DNA from: Gossypium raimondii
Lineage: Eukaryota > Streptophyta > Magnoliopsida > Malvales > Malvaceae
NCBI RefSeq assembly: GCF_025698545.1
Contig: NC_068570.1
Location: 54,579,924 to 54,643,923 of the forward strand
Reading direction: 5' to 3'
Length of the DNA stretch: 64,000 nt
Each line of letters opens with the position of its first letter. Within the stretch, counting starts at the first letter, position 1. Shown piece after piece: positions 24,780 to 36,942 of the stretch. The notes under the pieces were generated by a model. The model was not told the DNA's origin, made no database searches, and saw only the letters and a list, made by a program, of their open reading frames with translations. The position numbers were made by a program, and so were the translations under genes.

Positions 24780-25010
24780 ATCGGTTTTTTGGTCCAACCA
24801 GTTCGACTGGTCCATATGTTTCGATTAAATAAAAAATTCATAAAAATAAAAAGAAAGTAAAAGTTTGTTGTTCGATCAATTTTTAGCCCGGTTCAATCAC
24901 TTTGTACCAATTTTCAGATCAATTGATCTAATGACTTTCTCCAGATCAATACCATAATCGGTTTTTGGTTCCATTAGACAATTTGATCCAATTCAAACAA
25001 CCATAATTTT
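24780..25010. repeat. GGTTC/CCGGTT dispersed repeat, copy 1
   Basis: Phrases CCCGGTTCAATCACTTTGTA, AATTGATCTAATGACTTTCT and CAATTTGATCCAATTCAAAC recur in the same order near 38120-38275 (TTGGTTCAATTAATTTGTAC, AATTGATCTAATAACCTTCT, ACTGGTCCGATTCAAAC). Class unknown. Confidence 0.5.
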
Positions 25011-25590
25011 TAATTTCTTGTCGTTATCAATGTAAGAGTGTTACCAAAGGTATTAGATTAATATTTATTATTTTAAAAAATAGTTTATGAAATTCAAATT
25101 GGAATATTAAAAAAGAAAATCCAAGATGGTATCCTAAAATCAATCAAAAGCCACTGATGAAGGCGCACCATTTATAGTGAATTTAATGGTGAGAACAAGA
25201 CAGCATAATTAATAGATTTATACAAATTTTGTTCAAAACATATTAAATTGCCTTCTTTAAATCTACACGGTTTTATTTGCGGCTTATTTCGTCCATTTTC
25301 TACATTTATCAATTCTATAAAAAGAGGTTATAGACTCAATTTAATAAATCTATAAAATTAATATTTATATAAAGTATTAAAATGGAAGTGGGTCACAGCC
25401 TCCTCTCCTATTAATTTAATTTAACATATAAATTGCATCCAATATTATTTCAAATAATTATTCTACTCGTCTTCTTCATTATAATATAATATCATAAAAT
25501 TACATTTTATATAGATGATAATCACCATTTTTTTGTATTTTTCTTTAAAGCAAATACTTTTAAATTTTAATCCATTATTTTTTGTTGACA

Positions 25591-25594
<4 letters not shown>

Positions 25595-25641
<47 letters not shown>
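25595..25641. repeat. (AT)n microsatellite
   Basis: Uninterrupted AT dinucleotide run of about 47 bases. Confidence 0.95.
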
Positions 25642-25643
<2 letters not shown>

Positions 25644-27280
25644 GTTAACCACTAACAGTAACAGGTGGCATGAGTTAAAATGTTATAAATAAAAAGAAAA
25701 AAATTGTTCAAAGGTCTAAAATTTGAGAAGAATTGAAGAAAATTATTAGATTTTAAAAGTTGGATTTGGAAAAAATTAATTCTGAATTAAAATATAGATT
25801 AAGTTTGGATTTTAATATTCAAGTTCGGGATTATTTTCAAGTTCATGATTTTTTATTTTTTATAATTTATATCATATAAAATTAAATATACTATACTATA
25901 AAATAATATAAATATTAAAAAGTATGTTAAGTTGTGTGTGTTTAGATTTAATAAAATATATAAGGATAGTAATATATATAATTAGTAAATATTAAATAAA
26001 ATAATATTTTAAAAATAGAAAAAAATATAAATTGGTTTAAGTAGGTTTGGACTAATTTTTTAAAGTAAACATAGACAAAGTTTAAGGACCTTATTTGAAT
26101 TGAACTAGACTTAAATTATATATGATATTTACTAACATCATGCATAATTCCAACGAATTTGACTCGACCAAATCTATGAACACCTTTAATCTTAATTTTT
26201 AAAATTTAGTAACATATTAAATACAATTTCTTCTTTAGAAAGCAAACCAAAAATTTTGAACTTCCTTATTTTTAATCTAAGGTTCATATTCAAATCTTAG
26301 AATATATTCCTTTAGAAAGGAACTTAAAATACATTAATATGAATTTTTAATAAAAGTTTTTTGAAAGAAAGAAATTTTAATTTTAATTTAATAACAAACA
26401 ATAAACAATTTTTGATCACCAATTAAAAACAATTACGTTTAAACAAATATTATAGGCAATTTTAAAAGTTTGAAAAAAGATATGGATTAATAATAGAATT
26501 TGTATATAAAAAAGCAATTATATATTAAAAATGCAAATATTTGGGTATTTAAAATCATAAGATAAATCCTACTATTCCAAAGCCAATCTTAGAGAACTCC
26601 AAAATTTAAAATCCTAAAATGTCACTCCATATTCTACTGGAACAGATGAAATTTATTTTAAAATATTCATATATTCGTGATATATGTAAATTTTAATTTT
26701 AAGATACTGATATAATTATTTCGCATTTTATATTAGTATCATTTGTGTAACTATATCTTGTTCTATAATGTGAATATTGTGGATAATATATCAGGTTTGA
26801 ACATTAAAGAAAGGGGCAACAGCGAATCTTGAACACCTCAAACAGGGACTAGAAAATGTTCTCAAAGGTTTCATACACAACATAGCCTAACCACAAAAGA
26901 TTGCATCAAGTCAACAGGTCTTACATCGGCTTCGTTTTACGATTATGATTCCGATGCAAAAATAATGAGCTTGAATCCAACATGTTAAAATGGATGCAGT
27001 AGTTTCTTCCCAGAAAGTAATATTATTACACCAGGGAGCTGACAATTATTTAACATGGGATTCAATGATATGTTGATATAAACAATACTTACAGGGCATA
27101 AAACATCACCGCAGAACGTTCTTAGATATTTCGAGGACACTGCTCCCCTTATAAGCAGTCAGAAAATTAGTTCCTGCAATAAAACAACGAAAGATGTGAT
27201 CAGCGATTCATGTTTACGACAGAACATTGAAGAACTTTTACTCTTTTCAACAACTACCTGAAAAATAAGTTAGTATCGTT

Positions 27281-30200
27281 TCAGGTCATTCCTCGTTTGC
27301 CTTTGGTGGCGTTCCACAGGTTCAGTAAAAATTCAACACCCTCTTGCAGGCTTGCCCTTCTTCCTTCTCCATAGTTCCACAATTCAGAAGTTGCGTACCG
27401 TCCACTTGGATTGTATTCGTTTATTTCATTTATAACGGAAGTGACCGACTTATACACTTCATTGCCCATCTCATCCTTCAAATCTTTCAGCTTTTCATCT
27501 TCATTATCAATCACTTCCTGAACCAGCATTATCAAACTTTGAGCACACCATTTCGTACAGACAGAAAAGAAACTGAACAAGGAACAAGCAAGATGGGTTT
27601 CACAAGAAAACACCTAACAATACAGTCCGGAAAGGTTTTATGATTATGAAAGTTTTTATGTTAGGCAGGCTTCTGCCGCAATCTAATTCATTTTTCTACA
27701 ACAGAGGAAGAGTTATATTTGCTCCGACTCTTAGTATTTCTTAAAGCACCCTATCTAACACCTATGTCTGAAGCATATCGAGACACGGGTACAGAGAAAT
27801 AACCCTAAAAGAATCCTCCAACTACATAGGAAAACATAGAAAATTTTGAAAATACCGATGTCAGACACATATCCATAGACACTCTTGAGTCCGAGTAGCA
27901 TAAGAAGAGAACAACAGAACTTCAGAGCTACCATGAAGTAATAGGACTCTGGCAATTGTATCCCTAGTCATGTTCAGTTCTATAAAGGATCCATACCTAG
28001 GATCAAAGCAGTAGGACATATATACATGACATCTACGTTGTACCAGTGGTAAAGTTGAGAAAGGGAAAGGGGTGAATTTGCAACACAAATTTAATGGGAG
28101 CCAAGACCTAAAGACCTGATATTCTTCTCCCTCGAGTTTAATTCGTTTAAAAGGATGCCAGTTTGGATCCTTCAGATATTCCTCCCACAATGAGCACAGT
28201 TCCACAGCTCTCTCCTCGGCTAGTTCCTCATTATACCTTCTCTTCATTGCTTCAAGGAACGGTTTATTGTCAAGTTCTCCCATTCTCTTGACACCGATAT
28301 TTGCACAACTTGATATTTCTTTCAATCCCTACAAAGTGAATGGATTAGTACTTCCTGACTAGCAAGAGTGACGAGCCATAAAAGGGTGAAGCAGAATTTT
28401 AAGAAATATATGATAAGCACTACAAAACAGTAGTAAAGTAACCATATATGAAAATCTTCTTAAGCCTTAGAAGCTTGTAATGAGGTCAAATAGCTGTACA
28501 TGAAACTCAAGGAATAATCTTAATCGGCCCTGACTGACGTTTCATTTCATAAAAGGCAGGGAATCAGAACTTTCATATTCCAGGAAAAAACCATTTATAC
28601 GATTAAAAACCTGTGCTTCATCCTCTTTCTGTTGTATCCTTTAGTTTTTAGGAAAAGCATTCAAATAGAATGAAAAAGAGAAACACCAAGAGAAAATAGT
28701 AAACCTCTGCATTACTATCCATTGGACATCAATTTCTTAGGCTTAATTCTGTTTTTCACAATACCATCAAATAATTCATGATTAAGCAAGCTTATCATAT
28801 AATGCAACACAAATCATAGTTCCAATATCCTACATCTGAAAAATATATTGTTTTAAGATCTTAGAAGACTTTCAAATGTTCATGCAGTAAAGTTCAAGTG
28901 TCTCAGCGCAAGCATTTTAAAAGGAAAAAAGAAAAAGAACTCACATTAATCAATTCTTTGCGAGCTTCCTGCAGCTCATTGTTGCTCTTACGTTCGCTTA
29001 CAATAAGAGTTTGGTTCAATGCTTCTAAATCTTCAAGCTCTCTCTCCTTTTCTCTCAACTCCTTAAAACTTGCCTCTATGATTGTCAGAACTATGTCATC
29101 ATCTTCGTCTCCCAGTTCTCTAATTACGTTCATTGAGCCTCTCAGTTGCTCAATTTCCAGTTCTAATGCTTGCTTTTGATCTAATTGTTTCTCCAGTTGA
29201 ATTATCCTATTGTGAAGTTCCTCCTTCTGCCTCTGGAAAATTGATGGTCTAGTCATGTCATCAATTCTCAGCATTCTAAAACCGACAAGGAAGTAGCGAG
29301 GTATTAAAATAAAAAAAGGGCTCGAATGACAAACAAACAAACCTTCTGATCTTCAGCCAATTGCATTAAATTTTCATCAGCCCTTTTTTGCTCCAAAGCA
29401 GCCAACCGTAATGCACTATTTTGAACAACATTCTGGAAGAAGAAATATGTTAGCATCTATATTTTCCAGTCCTGAGCATGCAATTAAAGTGGTCATATGA
29501 ACTAACTACGAGACGAAAGTTTCACCAAAAACAATTTCACATAAAACTTAGAAGGTGAACACACAAAAGTGCAAATGAAGAATGAAGCATGGTACCTCTT
29601 CAAGCTCCTCAGCCAACTTTTTTCTTTCTCCTTCAATCAGTGCCTCTCGCTTTTCAAGTTCAACTTCGCGCAATTCCAGATCTTTTCTATGAGATTCTAG
29701 CTGTGACTTCACTTTTTCATGGTCACTAAAAACCTTCTGGTAGTGTAGCCTAGCACTTTGTTGAGTCTTATTAATCTCTGTGAACAGAGGCAAAATAAGT
29801 TGAACCTTTGAGACAACAGTGGTACCAGGGAGCACTTCTAAATATAAAAGTTAATGCTCGACAGTATTGTACAAAAATAGTAATGACATGTACAAGACCT
29901 GATGCAAGCTACCATCTGCGAATGAAATTGAACGGTCAAAAACAGAATAAAACCAAGGATCACGGATGCATATAATGTATATATTTTTATTAATAAAAGT
30001 AGTTTCATAATAAAACTTAAACTGCAAGACAATAGCTAAAACACACCTTTGTTATATGCTTGAAGAAGGTTATCTTTTTCTTCCATTAAAACCTTGAGTG
30101 ACTCGGAAGTTACGGAACACATTGCTTCCATCTCTTTTAGGTGTTTGTTTTTAGTCTCGAGGATATTTGTCAAATATGATACAAGTCTATCTTGTTTCCT

Positions 30201-31214
30201 AGCTTCTTCCTCCATGAGCTTGGAAATGGTCTTAATGTCACTAGTCTTGCGTAAATGTTCTCCAATAATACTGCTTGACTTGTGGTCATCAGCACGGGCG
30301 ATCCAAGCATAAAGACCATACTTAACATCATTATTGGCACCCCAGTCCTTTTTCCCACGATGGTCTGCCTCATAAGCATTCTCAAATGACAAGGCATTGT
30401 GTAGCCCTGACCAGTCTTTATGGAATTCCACGACAGCAATTCCTGAATGATCACAGTTATTCCAAAGTGGGCGAACTCTTATGGGGTTGAACCCTCTCCT
30501 GATCAATTCATCCCTCAACTTGGATCCACTTTCCCCTACAGTTCGTCCATCCTCTGACTTTCGAGTAGGAATATTAACCACAATTCCGGTCCATGGCCAA
30601 ACAATTTTCTCATCATGGTCACAACCACTAAGAGGATCCTCTTGAGCTGCAGGTTTCAATGAACTAACCAAAGGCACAAGACCCTTTTCCAAATACTTAG
30701 CCAAAGCCAGGTGATTGGCTTTCATTATTGGTGTTCTTCTTGCAGAACTACTATTTCCCACACCAGAAGCATGCTGGACGAGGTCTAAATATCGGTAAAT
30801 TTTCTTCTCAGGACAATAGGGGCACGTATAAGTTTCATCTGAAGCTTTGACAATGTGCTTCCCATTCTCATTATGGTCACAACCACTAAGAGGATCCTCC
30901 TGAGTCACAGGTTTCAATGAACTAACCAAAGGCGCAAGATCCTTTTCCAAATACTTTGACAAAGCCAAGTGATTGGCTTTCACTATTGGTGTTCTTCTTG
31001 CAGAACTACTATTTGCCACAGCAGAAGCATGCTGGACAAGATCCATGTATCGGTAATTTGGCTTTTTCTTCTGAGGACAAAAGGGGCACGAATAAGTTTC
31101 ACCTGAAACTTTGACAATGTACTTCCCATTCCTTAATTTTTCATAAGATCTATCTACATACATTCCCATTTCAGATTCAGTTATATTCGAACCATCTATC
31201 GAGCTGATATCCAT
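27281..31214 (-). CDS. FDM/IDN2-like RNA-directed DNA methylation factor with doubled zf-XS
   Basis: Six coding exons on the minus strand (31214-30047, 29777-29596, 29432-29343, 29232-28945, 28328-28116, 27517-27281) give 725 residues. Domains in order: zf-XS 1 (Cys43, Cys46, His62), zf-XS 2 (Cys131, Cys134, His148), XS RNA-binding domain (about 203-315, starting KIVWPWTGIVVNIP), long coiled coil (about 330-585), and XH domain (KRMGELDNKPFLEAMKRRY to the end). XS/XH proteins of the FDM/IDN2 group bind RNA duplexes and pair through coiled coils in Pol V-linked DNA methylation. The start is ATG at 31214 (MDISS, matching the paralogue). The second zf-XS is an in-frame internal duplication. Most of the leader intron is replaced by the truncated copy upstream. 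The leader may come from 33101. Confidence 0.93.
30606..31130 (-). repeat. In-frame tandem duplication encoding two zf-XS units
   Basis: Two adjacent units (31130-30867 and 30866-30606, 88 and 87 codons), each running from NGK(Y/H)IVK through the CxxC-H finger to EDPLSGCDH(N/D)E. Both lie within one exon. The paralogue at 41-45 kb and the truncated copy each have a single unit. Confidence 0.92.
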
Positions 31215-31426
31215 TGGCAAGGAAACCTAAAAGGTAACAAGACAGAAAATCAAACTACACCCAATAGAAAACTATGCACTACTTCATTATAGGTTTGAAC
31301 AACTAACAAACCAATTAAATTACAAAATTTTAAAGATATCTCGCCTTCAAACAGAAGCCATGCACATTATCTAGCAGATAATTCGAAAATATGGAGATAT
31401 TTTTTAATTCAATAGCTTATAAAACT

Positions 31427-32308
31427 TCAATGGAGCAAGATATGATTAATTACGTTGAAGCATGGACATTTCTGGACGGCAGTGTACAAGTCTATCTTGT
31501 TTTTAGTCCCGGTGATATTTGTCAAATATGATACAAGTCTATCTTGTTTCCTGGCTTCTTCCTCCATGAGCTTGGGGATGGTCTTAAGGTCACGAGTCTG
31601 GCGTAAATGTTCTCCAATAATACTACTTGACTTGTAGTCATCAGCACGGGCAACCCAAGCATAAAGACCATACTTAACCTCAGTATTAGCACTCCAATCC
31701 TTTTTCCCATGGTGATCTGCCTTGTAAGCATTTTCAAATGACAAGGCATGATGTAGCCCCTGCCAGTCTTTTTGGAATTCCACGACAGCAGTCCCCGAAT
31801 GACCATGGTAATTCCGGAGTGGGTGAACTGTTATGGGGTTGAACCCTCTCCTGATCAACTCATCCTTCAACTTCGATCCACTTTTTCCTACAGATTGCCC
31901 ATTTTCTGACTTTTGAATCGGAATATTAACCACAATTCCAGTCCATGGCCAAACAATTTTCTCGTCATCGTCATGACCACTAGGGGTATCCTCTTGAGCT
32001 GAAAGTTTTGATGAACTAACCACAGGCACATGATTTTTTTTCAAGTACTTCGCCAAAGCTCGGTGAGAGGCTTTCACTATTGGTCTTCTTTTTGCGGAAC
32101 TACTATCTCCCACACCAGAAGCATGCTGAAGAAGATCCTCATATCGGTAATACTGCTTTTTCTTCGGGGGACAATAAGGGCAAATATAAGTTTTGTCCGA
32201 AACTTTAACAATGCATCTTCCTTTCTTTAATGTTTCATAACATCTATCTTCATACTTTCCCATTTCAGATTCAGTTATACCCGAATCATCTCCTGAGCTG
32301 ATAACCGT
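31427..32308 (-). pseudogene. Truncated FDM/IDN2 copy (zf-XS plus XS only)
   Basis: Homologous to exon 1 of both full genes: one zf-XS (CPYC finger) and an XS domain as far as RKQDRLVSYLTNI. It then departs into an unrelated tail (TAVQKCPCFNVINHILLH) and a stop at 31427. The usual ATG has become ACG at 32308 (the frame reads RTVISSGDDS). The first in-frame ATG is at 32263, which would still leave 278 residues with both domains. The splice donor, coiled coil and XH exons are missing. The acceptor before the exon (CTTCTAG, exon from 32320) is intact. It is probably a pseudogene, but a short XS protein is not excluded because the frame is otherwise open. Confidence 0.8.
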
Positions 32309-33100
32309 TCTCACGGAAACCTAGAAGATAGCGACAAAACAAACATCAAACTACACTCAACAGAAAACCATACTATTCCTTATAGGTCTGAACAATTAAT
32401 AAGTCAACCAAATTACAGAATTTTAAGATAATTCTCCTTCAAACAGAAACCATGCACACTAAAGCAAAATAATTAATTCAATTATATAACCTTTTTAACA
32501 ATAGGGTATTAACCAAACTAAAACAAGGTACAATTATACACAAAGTACATTTTCCAAAATAAGCAACTGTTTATATACCCGGGTTGAACACATACCCGAC
32601 ACTCACACTCGAGGCCAAGTAACATAGAAGCAAATCCAAATACTATGATTTTAATTTGAATAGTTAGAATTAGTGTTGGATGTTAATAATTCGCTATTTT
32701 TCTATCATTAGGCAAAGTTAAATATAAAAATACAAGCAGAATTAAAATAAAATAAAAAAACCCGCTGCATTGCAGTATCTAAACCAAATAAAGTCCTTTA
32801 CTTTCTTCTTCAACTACTTCTCCCAGGAACCAAACAAAGGCAGAAAGTAAACAATTACAAGAAAACAAATGCATGCAATGGTTTAGATTTAAAACAAAAA
32901 TTGCAGGAATCAAAAGATGAATAACAAGAGTAGAACAGCTACAATATCTAAATGAAAAAAAAAGGGAGAGAAAGGAATTACTGAGTCCATAAAATTTTCA
33001 CACTGAAAATGCAACTTATTGGCAAAACAAAAGTAAAGATTTTCATGAATAAATTGAAGTAAAAAAGAAATGAAGAAGAAGATTAGAATCGGAGTTTTAC

Positions 33101-33175
33101 CTTCACAAATTAGAGGTTCGAATTTGAGGCTTTTGAGGTTCTCCGAAGACCTCAAATTTTGCGAAGAAATTATTA
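33101..33175 (-). other. 5' UTR exon upstream of the truncated and full FDM copies
   Basis: On the minus strand a leader ends ...TTTGTGAAG followed by donor GTAAAA at 33100. It is homologous to the leader exon of the other FDM gene (ends ...TTGTGAAG, donor GTAAAC, at 46143). The first acceptor downstream is that of the truncated copy (32320) and the next that of the full gene (31226). The upstream limit is approximate. Confidence 0.65.
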
Positions 33176-33360
33176 AAGTAATTAATTATTTGTTCATTGT
33201 AACGAATGATTTTTGACTCAAAATTGAGAAAGTAGAAATCAAACCCGCTCGACCCAACCAGAAGACATTTATGAATTTTAATTTGGGTCGACTTCACTCT
33301 ATTCGAATTAAATTTTAAATTTTAAATATTAAAATAATAATACTAATACCAATATATTTT

Positions 33361-33810
33361 GGGTAAACCATAAAAATAGTCACTTTTGTTCACCTCAGAT
33401 TACATTTTAATCATTTATGTTTGAAATGTTATATTTTAGTCACTTACATTATCGTTTTATTACGAAATGATCACTCTACCATTAAGTTTCATTACCTCCC
33501 TAACAGCGGTCCTACATGGCAGTCCAAATGAGTTTTAAATGCCAACTTAGATGTCCTACGTGGCAATCCAAATTAATTTTATTTAATTAAAAATCTATTT
33601 TCATCCGAGCATCTGGATATCCAAGTTGGCATTTAAAACTCATTTGGACTGCCACGTAGGACCGATGTTAAGGAGGTAACGGAACTTAACGATAGAGTGA
33701 CCACTTCGTAACAAAACGATAACATAAGTGACTAAACCGTAACATTTCAAACATAATTGATTAAAATGTAATCTAAGACAAACAAAAGTCACTATTTTTG
33801 TAGTTTATCC
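33361..33810. mobile_element. Foldback MITE, Mutator-like (450 bp)
   Basis: Arms of roughly 190 bp are inverted copies: left GGGTAAACCATAAAAATAGT, right ACTATTTTTGTAGTTTATCC. Inner matches include CATTTGGACTGCCA and its complement. Flanking 9-mers are ATATATTTT and ACATATTTT (8 of 9), as expected of a Mutator-type target duplication. Non-coding. Confidence 0.8.
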
Positions 33811-33952
33811 ACATATTTTTATTATTTTTGAAACAATAAAATTAGCTCTTTGAGTCGGCCCGAAAATTCCTTTATCATGGTTTGATGTGGCTATGTACAA
33901 TGCCCATTAATATCTTTATTTATATTTCATCAAATAATATTAGGGTAAACTA

Positions 33953-34200
33953 CACTCAAGGTCACTAAGCTATTAATAAGTTTACATTTTGGTCATTCAA
34001 TTTCAAAAAGTTACAAAATGGTCATTAAACTATTTGAAAGTTTTCATTTAAGTCATTGAACTGTTAAAATCATTGTTGCATAGCCTTCTTTGTTCATATT
34101 GCTTGCACAAATCAAAAGCTATCTTTCGCCTTCTCTTCTATAGTTCAGTTTTTCATGAAATAACATTGAACACCATGAATTTGCAAACCAAAATCCTAAT
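33953..34200 (-). repeat. Inverted, truncated copy of the 'TTTAAGTCACT' repeat
   Basis: Begins GGTAAACTACACTCAAGGTC. Further in it carries complements of motifs from the 36-37 kb copies: GCATAGCCTTCTTTGTTCAT, then AATCAAAAGCT, then AGTTCAGTTTTTCATGAAA. Its right limit is approximate. Confidence 0.55.
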
Positions 34201-34536
34201 ATCTTTCTTCTCTAATCTTTGACATTGACTATCATATCAAATTGGATATAATGTATGTTCTTCTACTAGTCGATAGGTATTGAATAGGCTTAATCATGGG
34301 TCGTGCTGGGCCAATACAAAATTTTAGGCTCGAGCCTAGCTCGACCTAAAAAATAGGCCTAAAATTGTGTCCAAACTCGGTCCAGATAAAAATGCTAAAC
34401 TCGAGCCTAGCCCTGCTCGCTTATATTAATTTTTTTATATAAAAACAAATTTAAAAAATATAATACATCAAATACACTAAAAATATTAAATAATTGTTTC
34501 CCAACAAATTGAAAATACATTAAAAAAAAGCCTTTA

Positions 34537-35860
34537 TGTAATACCCCGATACTCAACTGGATCGCCGAGTCCGAGTTACAAGATGTTACATTTATTGCCA
34601 AAGTAACTATGATCAATAATAGTCAATTTATTCCATTAATGCTTAAATTCGACCAAAATATACATTTAATACAATACATAATCATTATCGGGTCCTACAC
34701 GAACTTATGAAAACCCTAAAACTAACCCGAGGTAGAAATATGACCTAATTGTAAAGAATTCAAAATATAGGTTTGATGTCTTGACACCAGTGCTTCATCG
34801 TCATGATGTCACCAAACAGTTTGTCACATCACGACGTCAGACCACTCAACATTGCAATGTCACTTATTGTGTTGGCCTCGTCGGGACAACAAATTCCATG
34901 TCGCACCGTGACCTTATAGGTCATTTCTTGCCACAATGACGTTCAAACAACGTCGCAACGTCACATGTTGTTTCTACAAATTATGCACAATGACAATCTG
35001 CAATTTCCATTTCACCAAAATGCATACATATTCCAATATCCATATGACCAGAATAAACCTTAAACAACTAATTTATACATTCCAATTCTATACATAACAA
35101 TACACTAAGATAAACTAAACATTTATGATATACCAAACATACCATTCCATCCACCACATTCACATTGCCGCCATTTACAACCTTTTAAAACATATAAGCA
35201 AAGATTTCATAAACACCTTCAACCATTTGACCAAATATTCATCGTAAGGTACCAATTCCAAAAGAAACATGGACTTAGAAAGCAAACTAAAACTTGACTC
35301 AACTAGGTACATGCCATTTAACTAACAAAAAGGATTCACCAACTTTGTTGAGTCTGGGATTCTAAATGGATGCTGAAGTCGATGCTTGGGACCTGGAATT
35401 GTATTGAACCTATGCACGGAAAACAAAATCGTACGCTGAGTAACAAAGCTCAGTTGCATTTCTATAATTCAATCGATAAAATACAAGTTAATAGAAAACA
35501 TGTAACCAATATACAATTCAAAATGAGTACTAAATATCATGTTATAATGTGTCACTATACTATACAATTCATTTTTATATTTGATCAATTGACTAACATA
35601 AGATACATCATATTAACATGTAATTTTCTGAATTGAATTGATTAATTCATCCCATTTTCACGTCAATTCTCCAGACTTATAATTCCAATTCACATACTTT
35701 TTCACAATAGTAATTCAAATTATATTTCATTATCAACTTTTCATTTTAATTCACTATTAACTTGACTCGAACTCAAACAGATGCATGGGGCATGGATCTA
35801 ACCAACACACCAATTTGGCACCTAGTGCCTCATCAGACAATCCGAAGTAAATAAAAATAA
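34537..35860 (-). mobile_element. Remnant LTR of a Ty3/gypsy-type retrotransposon
   Basis: On the minus strand it ends ATCGGGGTATTACA at 34537. It contains stretches I associate with del/Tekay-like LTRs of cotton: ACTGAGCTTTGTTACTCAGC at about 35442, GACGT-rich 'cacaacgtc' phrases at 34.80-34.97 kb, and GATGAGGCACTAGGTGCC near 35820. The 5' end and target duplication could not be fixed. Assignment is by resemblance only. Confidence 0.5.
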
Positions 35861-35863
35861 TCT

Positions 35864-36431
35864 GACGCATTTTTTATTATCAAAATCTATTTTTTGGGCC
35901 TAATATTTTTATTCAACCCTTCTCAAATTTTGGACAAGTAATCTGACGCATGAACAGATCTAGTTATAAATAAAAGTAAGTTTGTATAAAAAAAGGGGTA
36001 TACTACACCTGAGGCCACTAAACTAGTAGTAGGTTTATATTTTCATCACTTAACTTTAAAAAGTTACAAAATTATCACTGAACTATTCAAAAGCTTTCAT
36101 TTAACTCACTGAATTATTCAAAAGTTTTTATTTAAATCACTTAAGTTTTTTTTTTAATGTTCGGCTAGAGAACTCCCAAGCGACAATTTGACAATCGGTA
36201 CAATGGATTAGTACCCATCGATGAGTAAAATGACATATCTTAAATCCAAGTTGATCTGACGGTTAGAGTCGAGATCGGAGAAAAAAATGTTTGGGTTTTG
36301 GTTCACATATTCGCGACGTTCAAAGTTGTTTCATTAAAAAAACTGAATTGTAGAAGAGAAGGAAAAAGAAAGCTTTTGATTAGTGTAGGTGGTGTGAACA
36401 AAGAATGCCATAATATTAGGTGCATTTACCC
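35864..36431 (+). repeat. Direct repeat copy 1 containing the 'TTTAAGTCACT' MITE
   Basis: About 130 bp of flank (ATTTTTATTCAACCCTTCTC, TTTGGACAAGTAATCTGACG) leads into GGGGTATACTACACCTGAGG and the MITE body. It lacks most of the right inverted part, ending at GGTGCATTTACCC. The second copy is at 36943-37605. Confidence 0.7.
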
Positions 36432-36942
36432 ATAATATTATTAGGATGTTGTGATTACATAAAATAAATATTATATTAAAAAGGTTTTTTTTTAGATATA
36501 ATGCCTATTTCTACTTATAATCTCCAAAACATTACACCAAAAGAAATTTAAGTGCATCCAAACCCACGTCCTTCCGATTGTTGCTATTGTAGCAATCAGG
36601 AGGAAGAAATTCAAGGGGGCTTAAGTGTGTTATCTTCTAATTTAAGGGTTGAAGAGAGATTAAAGGTAGATGTGTTCATGAGCTGAGTTAGACCAGGTTT
36701 AAGTTGAACTTTAGACGATATTAACATGCTTTCTGTTAGCCCAAGCTCAGTTTAACTTAAAATATGAGCTTAAAATTTGCGTAAACTCGTTTTATTTGTA
36801 AATGGCTAACCCAAGCTATTTTAGACCCCTCATATGATTACTATAGATTTAATTTTTATACATAATAAGTTACATTATATATAAAAATAATATAATATAA
36901 TGTATTACAAATTTAGAAAAACAAGTTTTTTTTCTAAACGAG

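Larger units (their letters stand above)
21830..26850. other. Long AT-rich intergenic region
   Basis: No protein-like ORF; the few open frames are short and without recognisable sequence. It contains a (TA)n run at about 25595-25641 and a GGTTC-type dispersed repeat at about 24780-25010. The rest looks like decayed repeat DNA without definable ends. Confidence 0.5.

Noticed and set aside
30170-30454. Repeated 94-residue frame also seen at 31522-31806 and 44475-44759
   Set aside because: The same alternative frame of the XS-domain exon appears in all three FDM copies; its conservation follows from the real frame.
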